Assembly: GCF_025766255.1 (NCBI RefSeq)
Contig: NW_026516703.1
Location: 62,001 to 126,000 of the forward strand
Direction: 5' to 3'
DNA: 64,000 nucleotides
From: Zychaea mexicana
Lineage: Eukaryota > Mucoromycota > Mucoromycetes > Mucorales > Lichtheimiaceae
Part shown: positions 1 to 11,324 of the stretch, one piece after another
How the letters are laid out: the number at the start of each line of letters is the position of its first letter
How positions within the stretch are numbered: position 1 is the first letter of the stretch
Translations under genes and position numbers: made by a program
Notes under the pieces: model-generated
Databases searched by the model: none
The model's input: the letters and a program-made list of their open reading frames with translations, nothing else
Told to the model about the DNA's origin: nothing

Positions 1-1062
1 TATTAATTCATCAAATACTCTTATGCATTCATCAGAGAAGCCGAATGTTTCAGACACAGAGAGTTCGATCAAGGATGTCATTTGCGAGGATGTCAAGATC
101 GTTTTGGTAAATGCGATTGATTCTGGAGAGATAAGGCTTACAATACTTGACAAACACAACCTATTTTGAGTATAATGATAAGTTAGTTAGATTCATCCAT
201 ATTTATTTACAGCAATGATTGAACAGTACTTTATGTTGATTTCCATTTGGTTCGTCCATCCATCTTCATTCAGCAAACTTTCTGCTGCTGACGCCAGCAA
301 CCGATCCTGAATTGAAACTCTTTGTTCCATCATTTTTCGAAGAAAAGTCCCTTGTGCATCGTTCATAAGCTCTCCATTTACCTGTCTAAAAAGAATACCA
401 CATATCGTGAGAACTTGTATACAAGTATAAATGTTATTCAAATAAGTGTTATTACTGTAAATATTAATTTTCTTACATAACAGATAAAAAATTTCATCAA
501 TTTCTGAACGTCGTCCAAATCATCATACACCGTATCTTCATCGACGTTGACTACTTGCTCTATGCCTACATCAATGTTGTCATTTTGTTCGTATTGGGTT
601 CCGACGTCTGATCGTGTGCCATCAGCACTTCGTAGTCGTTCCGCAGCCGTTACAGCAGCTTGACCAAGAGTTCTCAAAGCATAAATGCGATACGTTTGGC
701 AGTTTTCCCGCTGTACAAGAGCAAGAAAAAGAATGTTAGTAACTAGCAAGGAGACTATTATGTAACTGATAAACAAATAATACCAGTTCTTTCAATTCAA
801 TAAAGTTCTTATCCCAGGCTGCTGGATCGTATTTCGTTTTTCTAGTTTCATTAAAAAAAAGACATCAGTGTTTTTGAATGAAGTAATGTGTGTCGTTTAA
901 TTTAAATAATAAATACTTGAGTGCCAATTCGGGTTGCAGTTCTTGTAAAGCTTCATTAAATCGATTCATCCAGCAGGTAAAGTAACCTTGAGCACTTGAA
1001 ATGCCTGTCTTCAGAGAGAAATCGGCAAGTTGAGCGCTGTATTTTGTTATAAACCCTTCCAT
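1..1062 (-). pseudogene. Gene B, 5' exons only (copy in R', cut by window edge)
   Basis: Reading leftwards from 1062, three coding blocks match the start of gene B in the two palindrome arms: MEGFITKYSAQ... (865-1062), a block ending VQKLMKFFICY, and VNGELMND... The blocks are separated by GT-AG introns. The 3' three quarters of the gene, including the nuclease-like part, lie outside the window. The function is unknown; see the left-arm copy at 9786-12898. I call it a partial copy. I cannot tell from here whether the full copy is intact. Confidence 0.55.
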
Positions 1063-2587
1063 TGTAGGTTTAGGTGAATTTAAAACGAATCACGTAATTC
1101 TGTAGAAAAAATCAAAGATAAATAATCTTTTAAACCACATAATTAAACCCTCATCTTACCTTTGCACCCTGGAAACGTTGTCATGGTGAAAATAAAAGTT
1201 CGCAAAAGCAGAAACGAAGAAAGAGTAACCTAGCTACAGGTTTTGATTTTGTCTGCTTTATTGAAATAAAAATTTCATTCAATGGGCCGCTGTTTATCAG
1301 TTTTGCTACAACTTGCAAAATAAAAACTTTACTAGCCTTTTATTTCACTTAATAAATATAACTATATATTCAAGATTTGGGTTTAGCTATATGAGGGACT
1401 ATCCAATTTCCATGAGTTACTTTTTTGACTGTCGTCGTGCTTTAGGGAGCAGGGGTGGGGGGGGTCAATAAGCACTTTCATGCAGGATTATAAGTTTCGT
1501 AGAAACAAAACAATACGTCATTTATGCTCGTCATAGCCTGGACCGTCGGGTCCCATCCACATAAACTGATTAATCTTCAAGCTGATAATTAGTTGTTTTG
1601 ATCATGTTCCTCCCTCTGGAAATTATCGCTTTTGGCCTGTGTGGCAAAAGCAACCCCAAGCTGATTACTTTGACTCAAATTCCTTTGAACGCGTCAGTTA
1701 TGTACTCGCATTTTTTAAACCACTAAGTTGGAGCAAAAATCGACGAGGTTACTGATATTGTACAGTCTTCTGATGACCTTGATGGTCAGCTATATCGATG
1801 TTCTTTTTTTAACAAAAAGGCACTAAGTGCAGCATTAAGACGTGATCGCAGATCATTCAATTCTGTACCGTTCAAGGGATTGGCGCGATAGCCAAATGAT
1901 GCTATCATAACATCATTATAAAGAAGTTTTGACTTACCAAAAAAGCTAACATTCCAAAGTCTCGGAAGCAGGTGGGATGCCGTAGATACGAACATTAGTA
2001 AAAACATTATTCTATTGGCTTTCTACAATTCAAACTCTATCTTGTCCTGGAATGAAGCGACAAAGAGTCTACTACCCAATAGAAGGCTACTCTATCATAG
2101 CACATAATCAGCGATAGCTGATCATAGCTGTCGTCGGCGTCAAACCCCTTATATAAATAGCTCAAGGCTCTTCTTTTTTGCAGAACAAAAAATAGTATAA
2201 CTTTGAGTGAGAATCGTTATCTCGATGTGAAAGCATCCTAATGCTAGTTTGTCAAGGCACTGAATAGACCAGACGTAGTCAAGTACATATACCGAGGTAC
2301 TTTGCCTCTTAATATTTTGCTAAATACATATTAGTTACTATACGTGCCAATTATTACATTATTACGAGTCGGTTGGACAATATCAATGTAGATGATCTGC
2401 TGGATAACCTTATGGCAGGTATGATACAGTTATACATGCCACATGGATCAATGTTCGGATGCATCATAATATGATATAACTTGTTGATAAATCCTCGATA
2501 ATGAGAATACATTACTGTACATAATAAGTATTTGTGCTGTTTATACGGCTATGTTTATACCTCTTTTCTAACCTAGATATAAGGATA
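1..2587. repeat. Third copy of the outer palindrome arm (R')
   Basis: This block matches 28177-30763 base for base at a constant offset of 28176 wherever I compared it, in the same orientation, and is the reverse complement of 5195-5450 plus 8519-10850. It ends at the TA (2586-2587) that flanks element E1. It carries the 5' part of gene B on the minus strand. At several coding differences it agrees with the right arm and not with the adjacent left arm: R not Q before ENCQ, AAERLR not AAEQLR, NDNID not NDNVD. It is cut by the window edge, so its full length is unknown. Confidence 0.9.
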
Positions 2588-5194
2588 TGGTGTATTTCAT
2601 CTATAACCGCCAATGTTTCAATTTTGAGATTTCAAATGCCGCTTCTTTATTTGGTAATATTCAAATAATAGTAGGGAAATCGTCACGACGGTGTGAGCTG
2701 TAAGTTCGGGAAGTATATCTTTCTACAAGAGTGATAGCTTCGGGAGTTGGTAGTTCTTGGGAATAAGCATCTATAAAACGCCACACCCTTCCATAAAATC
2801 GTCTAATTAGTGTAGGTACTTCGTCTGGGGGCGAAACAGTATCCAGGAACTTTGGTAAGTTTTCTTTCAAAGCTTTAAAACTGTAATCACAATTGATTCG
2901 TGCATGGTACTTTGCTTGGCCCCAATATCGTTCGATCCAATTGCACTCGCAATGGAATTTTGGATATAGCTCAAAAATGTGACCCGCGTTCTCCACAGCT
3001 TCACAAAGGGCTGTCTTTTGATCTCGAAAGTCGGGCTGAGCACCAAGAAAATGTCTAGCACAACACTTGCTATCGTCCGCTTCTTCTTTTTTGCAATCCA
3101 TTCGCCAAACTTTTCCAGGTCTATACGGGTCTTCCTCAAACCAAAGTCCACGCTCATTCAAAATGATTTTTATCCCCTTGAATTGGCATACTTGCTGTTT
3201 GTCGGCCGTGACTATCGTGACACCTCGCTTGCGTTTCTTAATGTTTTCTTCGATATTCATGTACATCCTTTGTGTTTTCTTTTCTTTGGTTGCTTCATCG
3301 ATAAAGTAGCTGTCCCGATACACGTGCATGCTGCAGTCATGCTCTGCGTTATCCACTCCACACCGCTTTGGATCCTTGCACATAGTTCTCGCCAGTAATG
3401 CATCACTTGGGTAAGCGTTATGATTACTACTTTGATCGAATATAAATAATGCTTGACAACCAGGGTGCAAAAGGTCAAATAGTGGGATCGCATCTTCTTC
3501 TAACTGCTTAACCATGTCTTTGCTGGTCCAATACTGTTCTCGGTTAGCCCCTGCATAGAAGTATGTACGCGAGGTCCATATTCCAGATCGCATTGTGCCA
3601 TGACACGCGCATTGGAACTCGGATATCATAATGGATTGTCCAGGGCTTTTGTTGCGTAGGATACTCTCGCCGTCTGCCAGCCATAGCTTTTGTTTACCGT
3701 CGTTTGCATAGAAGGTTGACTCATCATGGGTAACCATAACAATTTTCTTTTGATCAGGCGCTAAAGATGGCTCAATGATGATTTCTGCACGTTGTCCTTC
3801 GTACGAGTCCATCCGCTTCTTGTACTCCACCATTCGTTTAGCCCATTTTAATCGGTATGCTACCACGTCATCTCGTTCGTGCCCGTCGTAATATATATCC
3901 TTGCTGTTTTTGCGGTATCGATAACCCCACTCAGACATATATCGCCATAATGTCGTCTGTGATACTGAGCCTGGAACACCAAGTATCTCAGGGATGATAC
4001 TTTCATTGATAACTTTAACAAAAGCAGGGAGGTTACGCAGTTCGAGTTTTTGACCGCCTATCAATAGACGGATTCGTTCTTCCACGGACTCGTCACTGAG
4101 GAGTGATTCTCTTTTTACATGCTTCCCTTGTTGATGTGTTGAGATGGACCCAGAATCACGGAATTCGCGCGCCCAGTAGCGGATGGCCTTTGCCCTGTAC
4201 TCTTTTGATGGGGTGGTCCAGATATCGACAGCAGCTCTTTGAGAACTATCAATACTTTTCAATCCCTGTGACCGATAGTGATAGTACCGGTATACAGCTT
4301 GTATTTTTGCCATTTGAAAAGCACCCATAGTATTGAGCGTGCTTCCTTTGTTTGCTACCGGCTTTATAAGTGCTTTTAAAGATGCTAAAAGCTGTGAGAG
4401 TTGCTCCTCACCATCAATATTGGCGACGCTGTGGTTTTTGTGGAGAGCTTTAGAAGAGTTCTCTGAATGTATACACGGCGTTTGCGTCACCTTCGTGAAA
4501 TAATCATCGACCTTTTTGCAACCTTCTGCAGCAGCTCTTGCTTCTGTTCGTCTTCGCCAGTTGGTCGTACGGGAGTCTTTGTTATATACTACACGCATGG
4601 ATTTATCTGCATCGTCTTTCCAGGCCAGCGATAGTTTTGCAGCCTGTTGTAATATATTGTGCGTCAGGTCAAGGAGTTCCCAATCGTTGATATTATCGTC
4701 GTCGTTATTGTCACTTAGTTCAGATCCTGCATCGACATATGTAATAGTCGCTGGACTTTCCGAAGCTATGAATCTTCCATATTCATCGTGTTGTTTTCTC
4801 TTTGCGTTCTCTCTAGCGCTCTTCTGGCGCTTCCTAAGTGGTGGCATCTGGTAGAAGGAATAGGGTGTGGCCACATCTCAGCTCTTACGAATAACAGTGT
4901 AAGGCATTAGATACTAACCAAATTAGGAAATTTCACGTGAGTATTATTTACTCGAATATGCATGAGTGCGTTTCAATTTTCCCCTTCGCCTGCAAAATTT
5001 TCCTAAACCAGCAGACTTTGACGACTATCCTCTCCTTCCCAAAACATTTTTTTAAGAAGTTAGCCAAATAGAAATAGACTAAAGATGCTTAAGAAACAAT
5101 TGATTTGGTTGCTTTTGTGGTAAACTTGTTTTTGGGGGTGCTGATAGCTTTCAATTTTGGGGAAAATTTTGGTGGTTATAGATGGAATACACCA
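2588..5194 (-). mobile_element. Element E1: TA-targeting DDE transposon, 2,607 bp
   Basis: The ends are inverted repeats of about 25 bp with two mismatches, starting TGGTGTATT(T/C)CATC. TA lies on both sides (2586-2587 and 5195-5196). A single long transposase frame fills the element. The copy at 30764-37199 is exactly the same length once its Harbinger insertion is removed. TA duplication and the DDE motifs place it near the IS630-Tc1-mariner group, but the transposase is about twice the usual length for that group. The sequences outside its two ends are inverted repeats of each other, so it lies exactly on a symmetry axis. Confidence 0.9.
2661..4847 (-). CDS. Long DDE transposase of element E1 (728 aa)
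   Basis: It would cut and join the ends of element E. From the first ATG (4847) the acidic, low-complexity N-terminus is followed by a central region with GKHVKR and LLSDE. The catalytic part has D375 in THDESTF, D471 in FIFDQSSNH and E639 in NWIERYW, the pattern expected of a Tc1/mariner-like DDE triad. A Cys-containing insert of about 165 residues separates the second Asp and the Glu. The frame has no stops or introns, so this copy may encode a complete protein. An open frame extends nine codons upstream without an ATG. It differs from the E2 protein only at residue 636 (Asn here). Confidence 0.85.
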   Translation of the reverse strand: MPPLRKRQKSARENAKRKQHDEYGRFIASESPATITYVDAGSELSDNNDDDNINDWELLDLTHNILQQAAKLSLAWKDDADKSMRVVYNKDSRTTNWRRRTEARAAAEGCKKVDDYFTKVTQTPCIHSENSSKALHKNHSVANIDGEEQLSQLLASLKALIKPVANKGSTLNTMGAFQMAKIQAVYRYYHYRSQGLKSIDSSQRAAVDIWTTPSKEYRAKAIRYWAREFRDSGSISTHQQGKHVKRESLLSDESVEERIRLLIGGQKLELRNLPAFVKVINESIIPEILGVPGSVSQTTLWRYMSEWGYRYRKNSKDIYYDGHERDDVVAYRLKWAKRMVEYKKRMDSYEGQRAEIIIEPSLAPDQKKIVMVTHDESTFYANDGKQKLWLADGESILRNKSPGQSIMISEFQCACHGTMRSGIWTSRTYFYAGANREQYWTSKDMVKQLEEDAIPLFDLLHPGCQALFIFDQSSNHNAYPSDALLARTMCKDPKRCGVDNAEHDCSMHVYRDSYFIDEATKEKKTQRMYMNIEENIKKRKRGVTIVTADKQQVCQFKGIKIILNERGLWFEEDPYRPGKVWRMDCKKEEADDSKCCARHFLGAQPDFRDQKTALCEAVENAGHIFELYPKFHCECNWIERYWGQAKYHARINCDYSFKALKENLPKFLDTVSPPDEVPTLIRRFYGRVWRFIDAYSQELPTPEAITLVERYTSRTYSSHRRDDFPTII

Positions 5195-5450
5195 TATCCT
5201 TATATCTAGGTTAGAAAAGAGGTATAAACATAGCCGTATAAACAGCACAAATACTTATTATGTACAGTAATGTATTCTCATTATCGAGGATTTATCAACA
5301 AGTTATATCATATTATGATGCATCCGAACATTGATCCATGTGGCATGTATAACTGTATCATACCTGCCATAAGGTTATCCAGCAGATCATCTACATTGAT
5401 ATTGTCCAACCGACTCGTAATAATGTAATAATTGGCACGTATAGTAACTA

Positions 5451-8400
5451 TGGTGCATACTGTCTTAAACCATGAATAAATTCGATCACCGACATGAAAA
5501 AAAAGGAATCCTATCAGGGCTGTCTGAAATGAAGTTATCGATATTCTGCGACGTAGAACATGTTTATAAAGGTATTCTTAACACATTGTACGTTTTTGTT
5601 TTTTGAGAAAAGCATTTCTCATCGCTCTGATAGCCTTTGAAGTTTTGTCGGGATATGAAAAGTTACTAAGTAGGTGGAAGATTTCGACAGTTGTTTGGGC
5701 AAGGAGAAGAATTTTTTTTGGCAGTGTGTAACCATAGATGTCCCAAGGTTACACACAAATAGCTGGCTTATCCAGTAATATGAGTGCGTTACTGCTCTTC
5801 TTACTCACCCATTTTCCCAATAACACGCCTGTGGTGAACCACATTAATACACTGCTTAAGATAACAACAATAAGATATTCGGTTAAACATTATAGCACAC
5901 ATATATGAATACTACAGTATCTCGGCTAAGCACTATTGAGTAAAACCTCTCACTCGGATGATTGACCTTACGTGAACAGGACAATGAACCTATCAACAGG
6001 TACCTCGGCAATTACATCAGCTAATGCCGGTTTCAAAGATGTGCCCGATTAACATAGCGACTTCAAGAGAAGTTCTGATACGTCCTTGATCCTTCCTCTA
6101 TCACATAGTTTATCCACTAGTCGGATGAATTGATATCGCCGTCTTAATAGCTAGAAGATAAAAAAGCTTTATCTTTTGTTGGATTAAAACATCATCTCAA
6201 AGATATTTAATCTTGTCTCTTATTATTATCAAAGCTCTATCATCACAGAACCCGAAAATGGCTCCCAGATCCAACAAACAAAAACGCGCCTTAGAACAGC
6301 TTCAAAGCTCAAAAAACGGACGATTTCAAAAAGTCGCAAGACTAGAAGAATCGCCGATTGTCGAGATCCGGACTTCATCTGACGCGACCGAACAAGAACC
6401 AAACGACTTCGAGATTCTCACTGCATTCGAAGAGGCAACAGAAACCACAACGACAACGACGACAGCGACCACAACAAGCCAAAAGTTTCCTTTTATGTGG
6501 GATAATAAAGCAGATTCCAAGTCCCGTGGCAAATATTGGGGACATGGCAGAACCACAAAATACTACCAGCTACAGAAAGCATCGGAAAAGAAGAAAGGGA
6601 ACCACGAGATTACTTCCTTCTTTCATAGCGCTGATAAAGTAGAGGTTGTTTCGGAGGACTTTGTGCCAGTGCTGACTGTCGAAGAAGCATTCTTGAAACT
6701 GACCCCAATTGTCCAGCCTCAAATGAACTCGAAAAATGACAAGGAGCGAAACATGAGCGACTACGAGCTACGAAAACACATCGGCGCTCATGCGTATTTT
6801 CGCGAGCTGCTCAAGGGCAAAGGAGTAATGGAAGCTTCCAAGGCAGCAGCTGAAATCGCGTGGATAACACCATCTAGGTTTTACCGCCCTGAAGCGATCA
6901 AGACCTATGCCAAGGAATATATACGATATGGTAAAATCTCAGTACACCAGCAAGGCAAACACATCAAACGCCTTTCCCTTTTAAGCGATGAAGATGTCAA
7001 AGCAGCAGCGCAACAGTGGTTGACAAACACCAAGCCAGAGAAGCGAAGCATTCCAGAAATGCTAAAGTTCGTCAACGAAATTGCCATCATGGACGCCCTT
7101 GGTCTTCCCGGACACATCTCAGCTTCTGTACTTCGCAATTATTTGATCGAATGGGGCTACAAGTATCGGCCCAACCAAAAAAACATCTACTACGACGGCC
7201 ATGAACGTGAAGATGTCGTAAAATACAGACAAGAGTGGGCCGCCCAAATGGTAGACTACAGCCGCTTCATGGAGACGTACGACGAGGATAACGTTCTGGT
7301 CGAGTACCAACCTGTTCTGCCAGAGGGTCAGAAGAAAATCGTTATGGTCACGCATGACGAATCTACCTTTTATTCGAACGACTGCAAAACAAGCTTGTGG
7401 TTACAAGAAGACGAAAACCCTATCCGAAAGAAGGGCCCAGGTGGATCTATCATGGTCAGCGAGTTCCAATGCCCGTGCCACGGAACCATGAGGATCAAAG
7501 GTTGGAAATCTCGCCATCTGTTCAAAGCGGGAACCAACCGTGAAGGCTACTGGACGTCAAAAGATATGGTCAACCAGCTCAAAGCAGATGCTATACCGTT
7601 GTTCGAGAAGCTCCACCCCAGCTGCCAGGCTTTATTTTTGTTTGATCAATCAAGCAATCACAGCGCGTATGCACCAAGCGCTAAATTGGTGAGCTGCTTT
7701 GGTCTAAAAGATAAAGTGCTGAACTCAATTGATGAGCGCGTTATCTTGCCAGGTAAATTCACTAGACCTAATGGAGAAAAGGTGATCCAAAACTTTTACA
7801 CCTTGGAAGTCAAGCAAAAAAAGACAAGGAAGGGGTTCAAGGAAGAGCGTATCTGGACGAGGAAAGGCATCAAGACCATCTTGGAAGAACGTGGACTCGG
7901 CCGTTGGAAAGAATTCGAAGCGAAAAAGAAGCATTGGAAAACCAACTGCGAGCAACCACCAAGTCAAGATCGTACCTGCTGTCCCTACCACATGCTCGAA
8001 GGTCAACCTGACTTTGTCTCCCAGAAGACAGCATTGCACGAAGTTGTCGAAAGAGCTGGTCATCTCTTTGCCCTCTATCCTAAGTATCATTGTGAGACTA
8101 ATTGGATTGAGAGGTATTGGGGTGCAGGGAAACGAATTGCGAGAAAGGAGTGTGACTACTCGTTTTCAGCTCTTGAAAAAAGGCTCGAGGATTTCTTGGA
8201 TCAGGTATCTCCACCTGATGAACCACCTGCAGAAATTCGCCGTTACTACAACCGTTGCTGGCGCTATATCCAAGCATATAATGATATGAAAACTGGAAGC
8301 GAAGCTCTTAAGCTAGTTGAAAAGTTTACGACACGTAGATATCGATCTCATAGAAGAATTGGAACAGAAGATTGAATCTACACATTGCTATCAATATATT

Positions 8401-8516
8401 AAAACGTCTACTTTTGAATTGGCTGACAATGCCTTTATGGCGGTTATTCTTTTATCCAGCGGCACTTTAAAATATCTCAATTTTCGACAATTCATGGTTT
8501 AAGACAGTATGCACCA
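5451..8516 (+). mobile_element. 3,066-bp TA-targeting DDE transposon, left arm only
   Basis: Perfect 27-bp terminal inverted repeats begin TGGTGCATACTGTCTTAAAC. They are flanked by the target duplication TA (5449-5450 and 8517-8518). Removing the element and one TA gives a sequence identical to the empty site in the right arm (around 30500-30515) and in R' (around 2325-2337), which proves a recent insertion into TA. The roughly 800 bp before the coding region holds no gene. It is a relative of element E with different terminal repeats that share the TGGTG(T/C)AT start. Confidence 0.95.
6258..8375 (+). CDS. Long DDE transposase (705 aa)
   Basis: It is a diverged paralogue of the element E transposase, predicted to mobilise the 5451-8516 element. 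A basic N-terminus precedes a Thr run near residues 63-72. A shared central block follows (HQQGKHIKR, LLSDED, EWGYKYRPNQKNIYYDGHE). The catalytic residues are D367 (THDESTFYSND), D463 (FLFDQSSNH) and E618 (NWIERYW). The frame is intact with no intron, and the element is arm-specific, so it may be active or recently active. The first ATG is at 6258; an open TTG extension to 6213 is unlikely to be used. The base composition of the frame is richer in G+C than the surrounding arm. Confidence 0.88.
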   Translation: MAPRSNKQKRALEQLQSSKNGRFQKVARLEESPIVEIRTSSDATEQEPNDFEILTAFEEATETTTTTTTATTTSQKFPFMWDNKADSKSRGKYWGHGRTTKYYQLQKASEKKKGNHEITSFFHSADKVEVVSEDFVPVLTVEEAFLKLTPIVQPQMNSKNDKERNMSDYELRKHIGAHAYFRELLKGKGVMEASKAAAEIAWITPSRFYRPEAIKTYAKEYIRYGKISVHQQGKHIKRLSLLSDEDVKAAAQQWLTNTKPEKRSIPEMLKFVNEIAIMDALGLPGHISASVLRNYLIEWGYKYRPNQKNIYYDGHEREDVVKYRQEWAAQMVDYSRFMETYDEDNVLVEYQPVLPEGQKKIVMVTHDESTFYSNDCKTSLWLQEDENPIRKKGPGGSIMVSEFQCPCHGTMRIKGWKSRHLFKAGTNREGYWTSKDMVNQLKADAIPLFEKLHPSCQALFLFDQSSNHSAYAPSAKLVSCFGLKDKVLNSIDERVILPGKFTRPNGEKVIQNFYTLEVKQKKTRKGFKEERIWTRKGIKTILEERGLGRWKEFEAKKKHWKTNCEQPPSQDRTCCPYHMLEGQPDFVSQKTALHEVVERAGHLFALYPKYHCETNWIERYWGAGKRIARKECDYSFSALEKRLEDFLDQVSPPDEPPAEIRRYYNRCWRYIQAYNDMKTGSEALKLVEKFTTRRYRSHRRIGTED

Positions 8517-8518
8517 TA

Positions 8519-9785
8519 ATATGTATTTAGCAAAATATTAAGAGGCAAAGTACCTCGGTATATGTACTTGACTACGTCTGGTCTATTCAGTGCCTTGACA
8601 AACTAGCATTAGGATGCTTTCACATCGAGATAACGATTCTCACTCAAAGTTATACTATTTTTTGTTCTGCAAAAAAGAAGAGCCTTGAGCTATTTATATA
8701 AGGGGTTTGACGCCGACGACAGCTATGATCAGCTATCGCTGATTATGTGCTATGATAGAGTAGCCTTCTATTGGGTAGTAGACTCTTTGTCGCTTCATTC
8801 CAGGACAAGATAGAGTTTGAATTGTAGAAAGCCAATAGAATAATGTTTTTACTAATGTTCGTATCTACGGCATCCCACCTGCTTCCGAGACTTTGGAATG
8901 TTAGCTTTTTTGGTAAGTCAAAACTTCTTTATAATGATGTTATGATAGCATCATTTGGCTATCGCGCCAATCCCTTGAACGGTACAGAATTGAATGATCT
9001 GCGATCACGTCTTAATGCTGCACTTAGTGCCTTTTTGTTAAAAAAAGAACATCGATATAGCTGACCATCAAGGTCATCAGAAGACTGTACAATATCAGTA
9101 ACCTCGTCGATTTTTGCTCCAACTTAGTGGTTTAAAAAATGCGAGTACATAACTGACGCGTTCAAAGGAATTTGAGTCAAAGTAATCAGCTTGGGGTTGC
9201 TTTTGCCACACAGGCCAAAAGCAATAATTTCCAGAGGGAGGAACATGATCAAAACAACTAATTATCAGCTTGAAGATTAATCAGTTTATGTGGATGGGAC
9301 CCGACGGTCCAGGCTATGACGAGCATAAATGACGTATTGTTTTGTTTCTAAGAAACTTATAATCCTGCATGAAAGTGCTTATTGACCCCCCCACCCCTGC
9401 TCCCTAAAGCACGACGACAGTCAAAAAAGTAACTCATGGAAATTGGATAGTCCCTCATATAGCTAAACCCAAATCTTGAATATATAGTTATATTTATTAA
9501 GTGAAATAAAAGGCTAGTAAAGTTTTTATTTTGCAAGTTGTAGCAAAACCGATAAACAGCGGCCCATTGAATGAAATTTTTATTTCAATAAAGCAGACAA
9601 AATCAAAACCTGTAGCTAGGTTACTCTTTCTTCGTTTCTGCTTTTGCGAACTTTTATTTTCACCATGACAACGTTTCCAGGGTGCAAAGGTAAAATGAGG
9701 GTTTAATTATGTGGTTTAAAAGATTATTTATCTTTGATTTTTTCTACAGAATTACGCGATCGTTTTAAATTCACCTAAACCTACA
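8519..9785. other. Outer non-coding part of left arm, probable gene B promoter side
   Basis: This stretch separates the inserted transposon from the first recognisable gene B block. It holds a TATA-like box at 8695-8702 and a 73-codon frame at 8843-9064 (MFLLMFVST...) that is conserved in all three arm copies (1786-2007 and 29962-30183 on the minus strand). The frame has a hydrophobic start but no recognisable domain. It could be a first exon of gene B or non-coding. A possible intron (GT at 9689, AG at 9748) lies upstream of MEGFITK. Nothing else is visible. Confidence 0.4.
8695..8702 (+). promoter_or_regulatory. TATA-like box before gene B (left arm)
   Basis: TATATAAG lies about 140 bp before the conserved 73-codon frame and roughly 1.1 kb before the MEGFITK block. 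The same sequence occurs in the other two arm copies on the opposite strand. It reads as AT-rich on both strands, so its direction is inferred from the gene B orientation. Confidence 0.3.
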
Positions 9786-11324
9786 ATGGAAGGGTTTATA
9801 ACAAAATACAGCGCTCAACTTGCCGATTTCTCTCTGAAGACAGGCATTTCAAGTGCTCAAGGTTACTTTACCTGCTGGATGAATCGATTTAATGAAGCTG
9901 TACGAGAACTGCAATCCGAATTGGCACTCAAGTATTTATTATTTAAATTAAACGACACACATTACTTCATTCAAAAACACTGATGTCTTTTTTTTAATGA
10001 AACTAGAAAAACGAAATACGATCCAGCAGCCTGGGATAAGAACTTTATTGAATTGAAAGAACTGGTATTATTTGTTTATCAGTTACATAATAGTCTCCTT
10101 GCTAGTTACTAACATTCTTTTTCTTGCTCTTGTACAGCAGGAAAACTGCCAAACGTATCGCATTTATGCTTTGAGAACTCTTGGTCAAGCTGCTGTAACG
10201 GCTGCGGAACAACTACGAAGTGCTGATGGCACACGATCAGACGTCGGAACCCAATACGAACAAAATGACAACGTTGATGTAGGCATAGAGCAAGTAGTCA
10301 ACGTCGATGAAGATACAGTGTATGATGATTTGGACGACGTTCAGAAATTGATGAAATTTTTTATCTGTTATGTAAGAAAATTAATATTTACAGTAATAAC
10401 ACTTATTTGAATAACATTTATACTTGTATACAAGCTCTCACGATATGTGGTATTCTTTTTAGACAGGTAAATGGAGAGCTTATGAACGATGCACAAGGGA
10501 CTTTTCTTCGAAAAATGATGGAACAAAGAGTTTCAATTCAGGATCGGTTGCTGGCGTCAGCAGCAGAAAGTTTGCTGAATGAAGATGGATGGACGAACCA
10601 AATGGAAATCAACATAAAGTACTGTTCAATCATTGCTGTAAATAAATATGGATGAATCTAACTAACTTATCATTATACTCAAAATAGGTTGTGTTTGTCA
10701 AGTATTGTAAGCCTTATCTCTCCAGAATCAATCGCATTTACCAAAACGATCTTGACATCCTCGCAAATGACATCCTTGATCGAACTCTCTGTGTCTGAAA
10801 CATTCGGCTTCTCTGATGAATGCATAAGAGTATTTGATCAATTAATATCAGAAAGGTAAAAAACAAAAAGTGATAAAAACCATAACACACTGCAATTACT
10901 AACGCTGGATAATTTGTTGGGATATAGAACAATCTTCGAACCAGACAGCATCATTGAGAACATCTACAAGCTTCAAGCAAAGTATTGCTGGCACAAGAAT
11001 TCGGATTTATATAGAATGCTTTGTATCCTTCAGCAAGTGTAAGTATTAAACATGAGTGGTAAAAGGATATGAAATAACAAACAAAGCGTTTTCAAATTCA
11101 TACATCTATATATAGTATCTCACAATTCGATGACTGGAGTGAACAGACTGACGAATCAGAAAACACGGTATTCAGAAGATTTGCTGTTTTGCTTGACATT
11201 TTGTTCAGATACACCAAGATAAAAATGAGGGAGTAAGTATAGGAAAGATAATATGAGAAACAAAATATGATTTGGAAACAGGTTGTTGACCTTTTCTTAT
11301 GATGAATGGAGTACATCCATTATA

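Noticed and set aside
2867..4854. Many open frames on both strands across element E, repeated at 34933-36920
   Set aside because: They are shadows of the 728-residue transposase; none has independent motifs.
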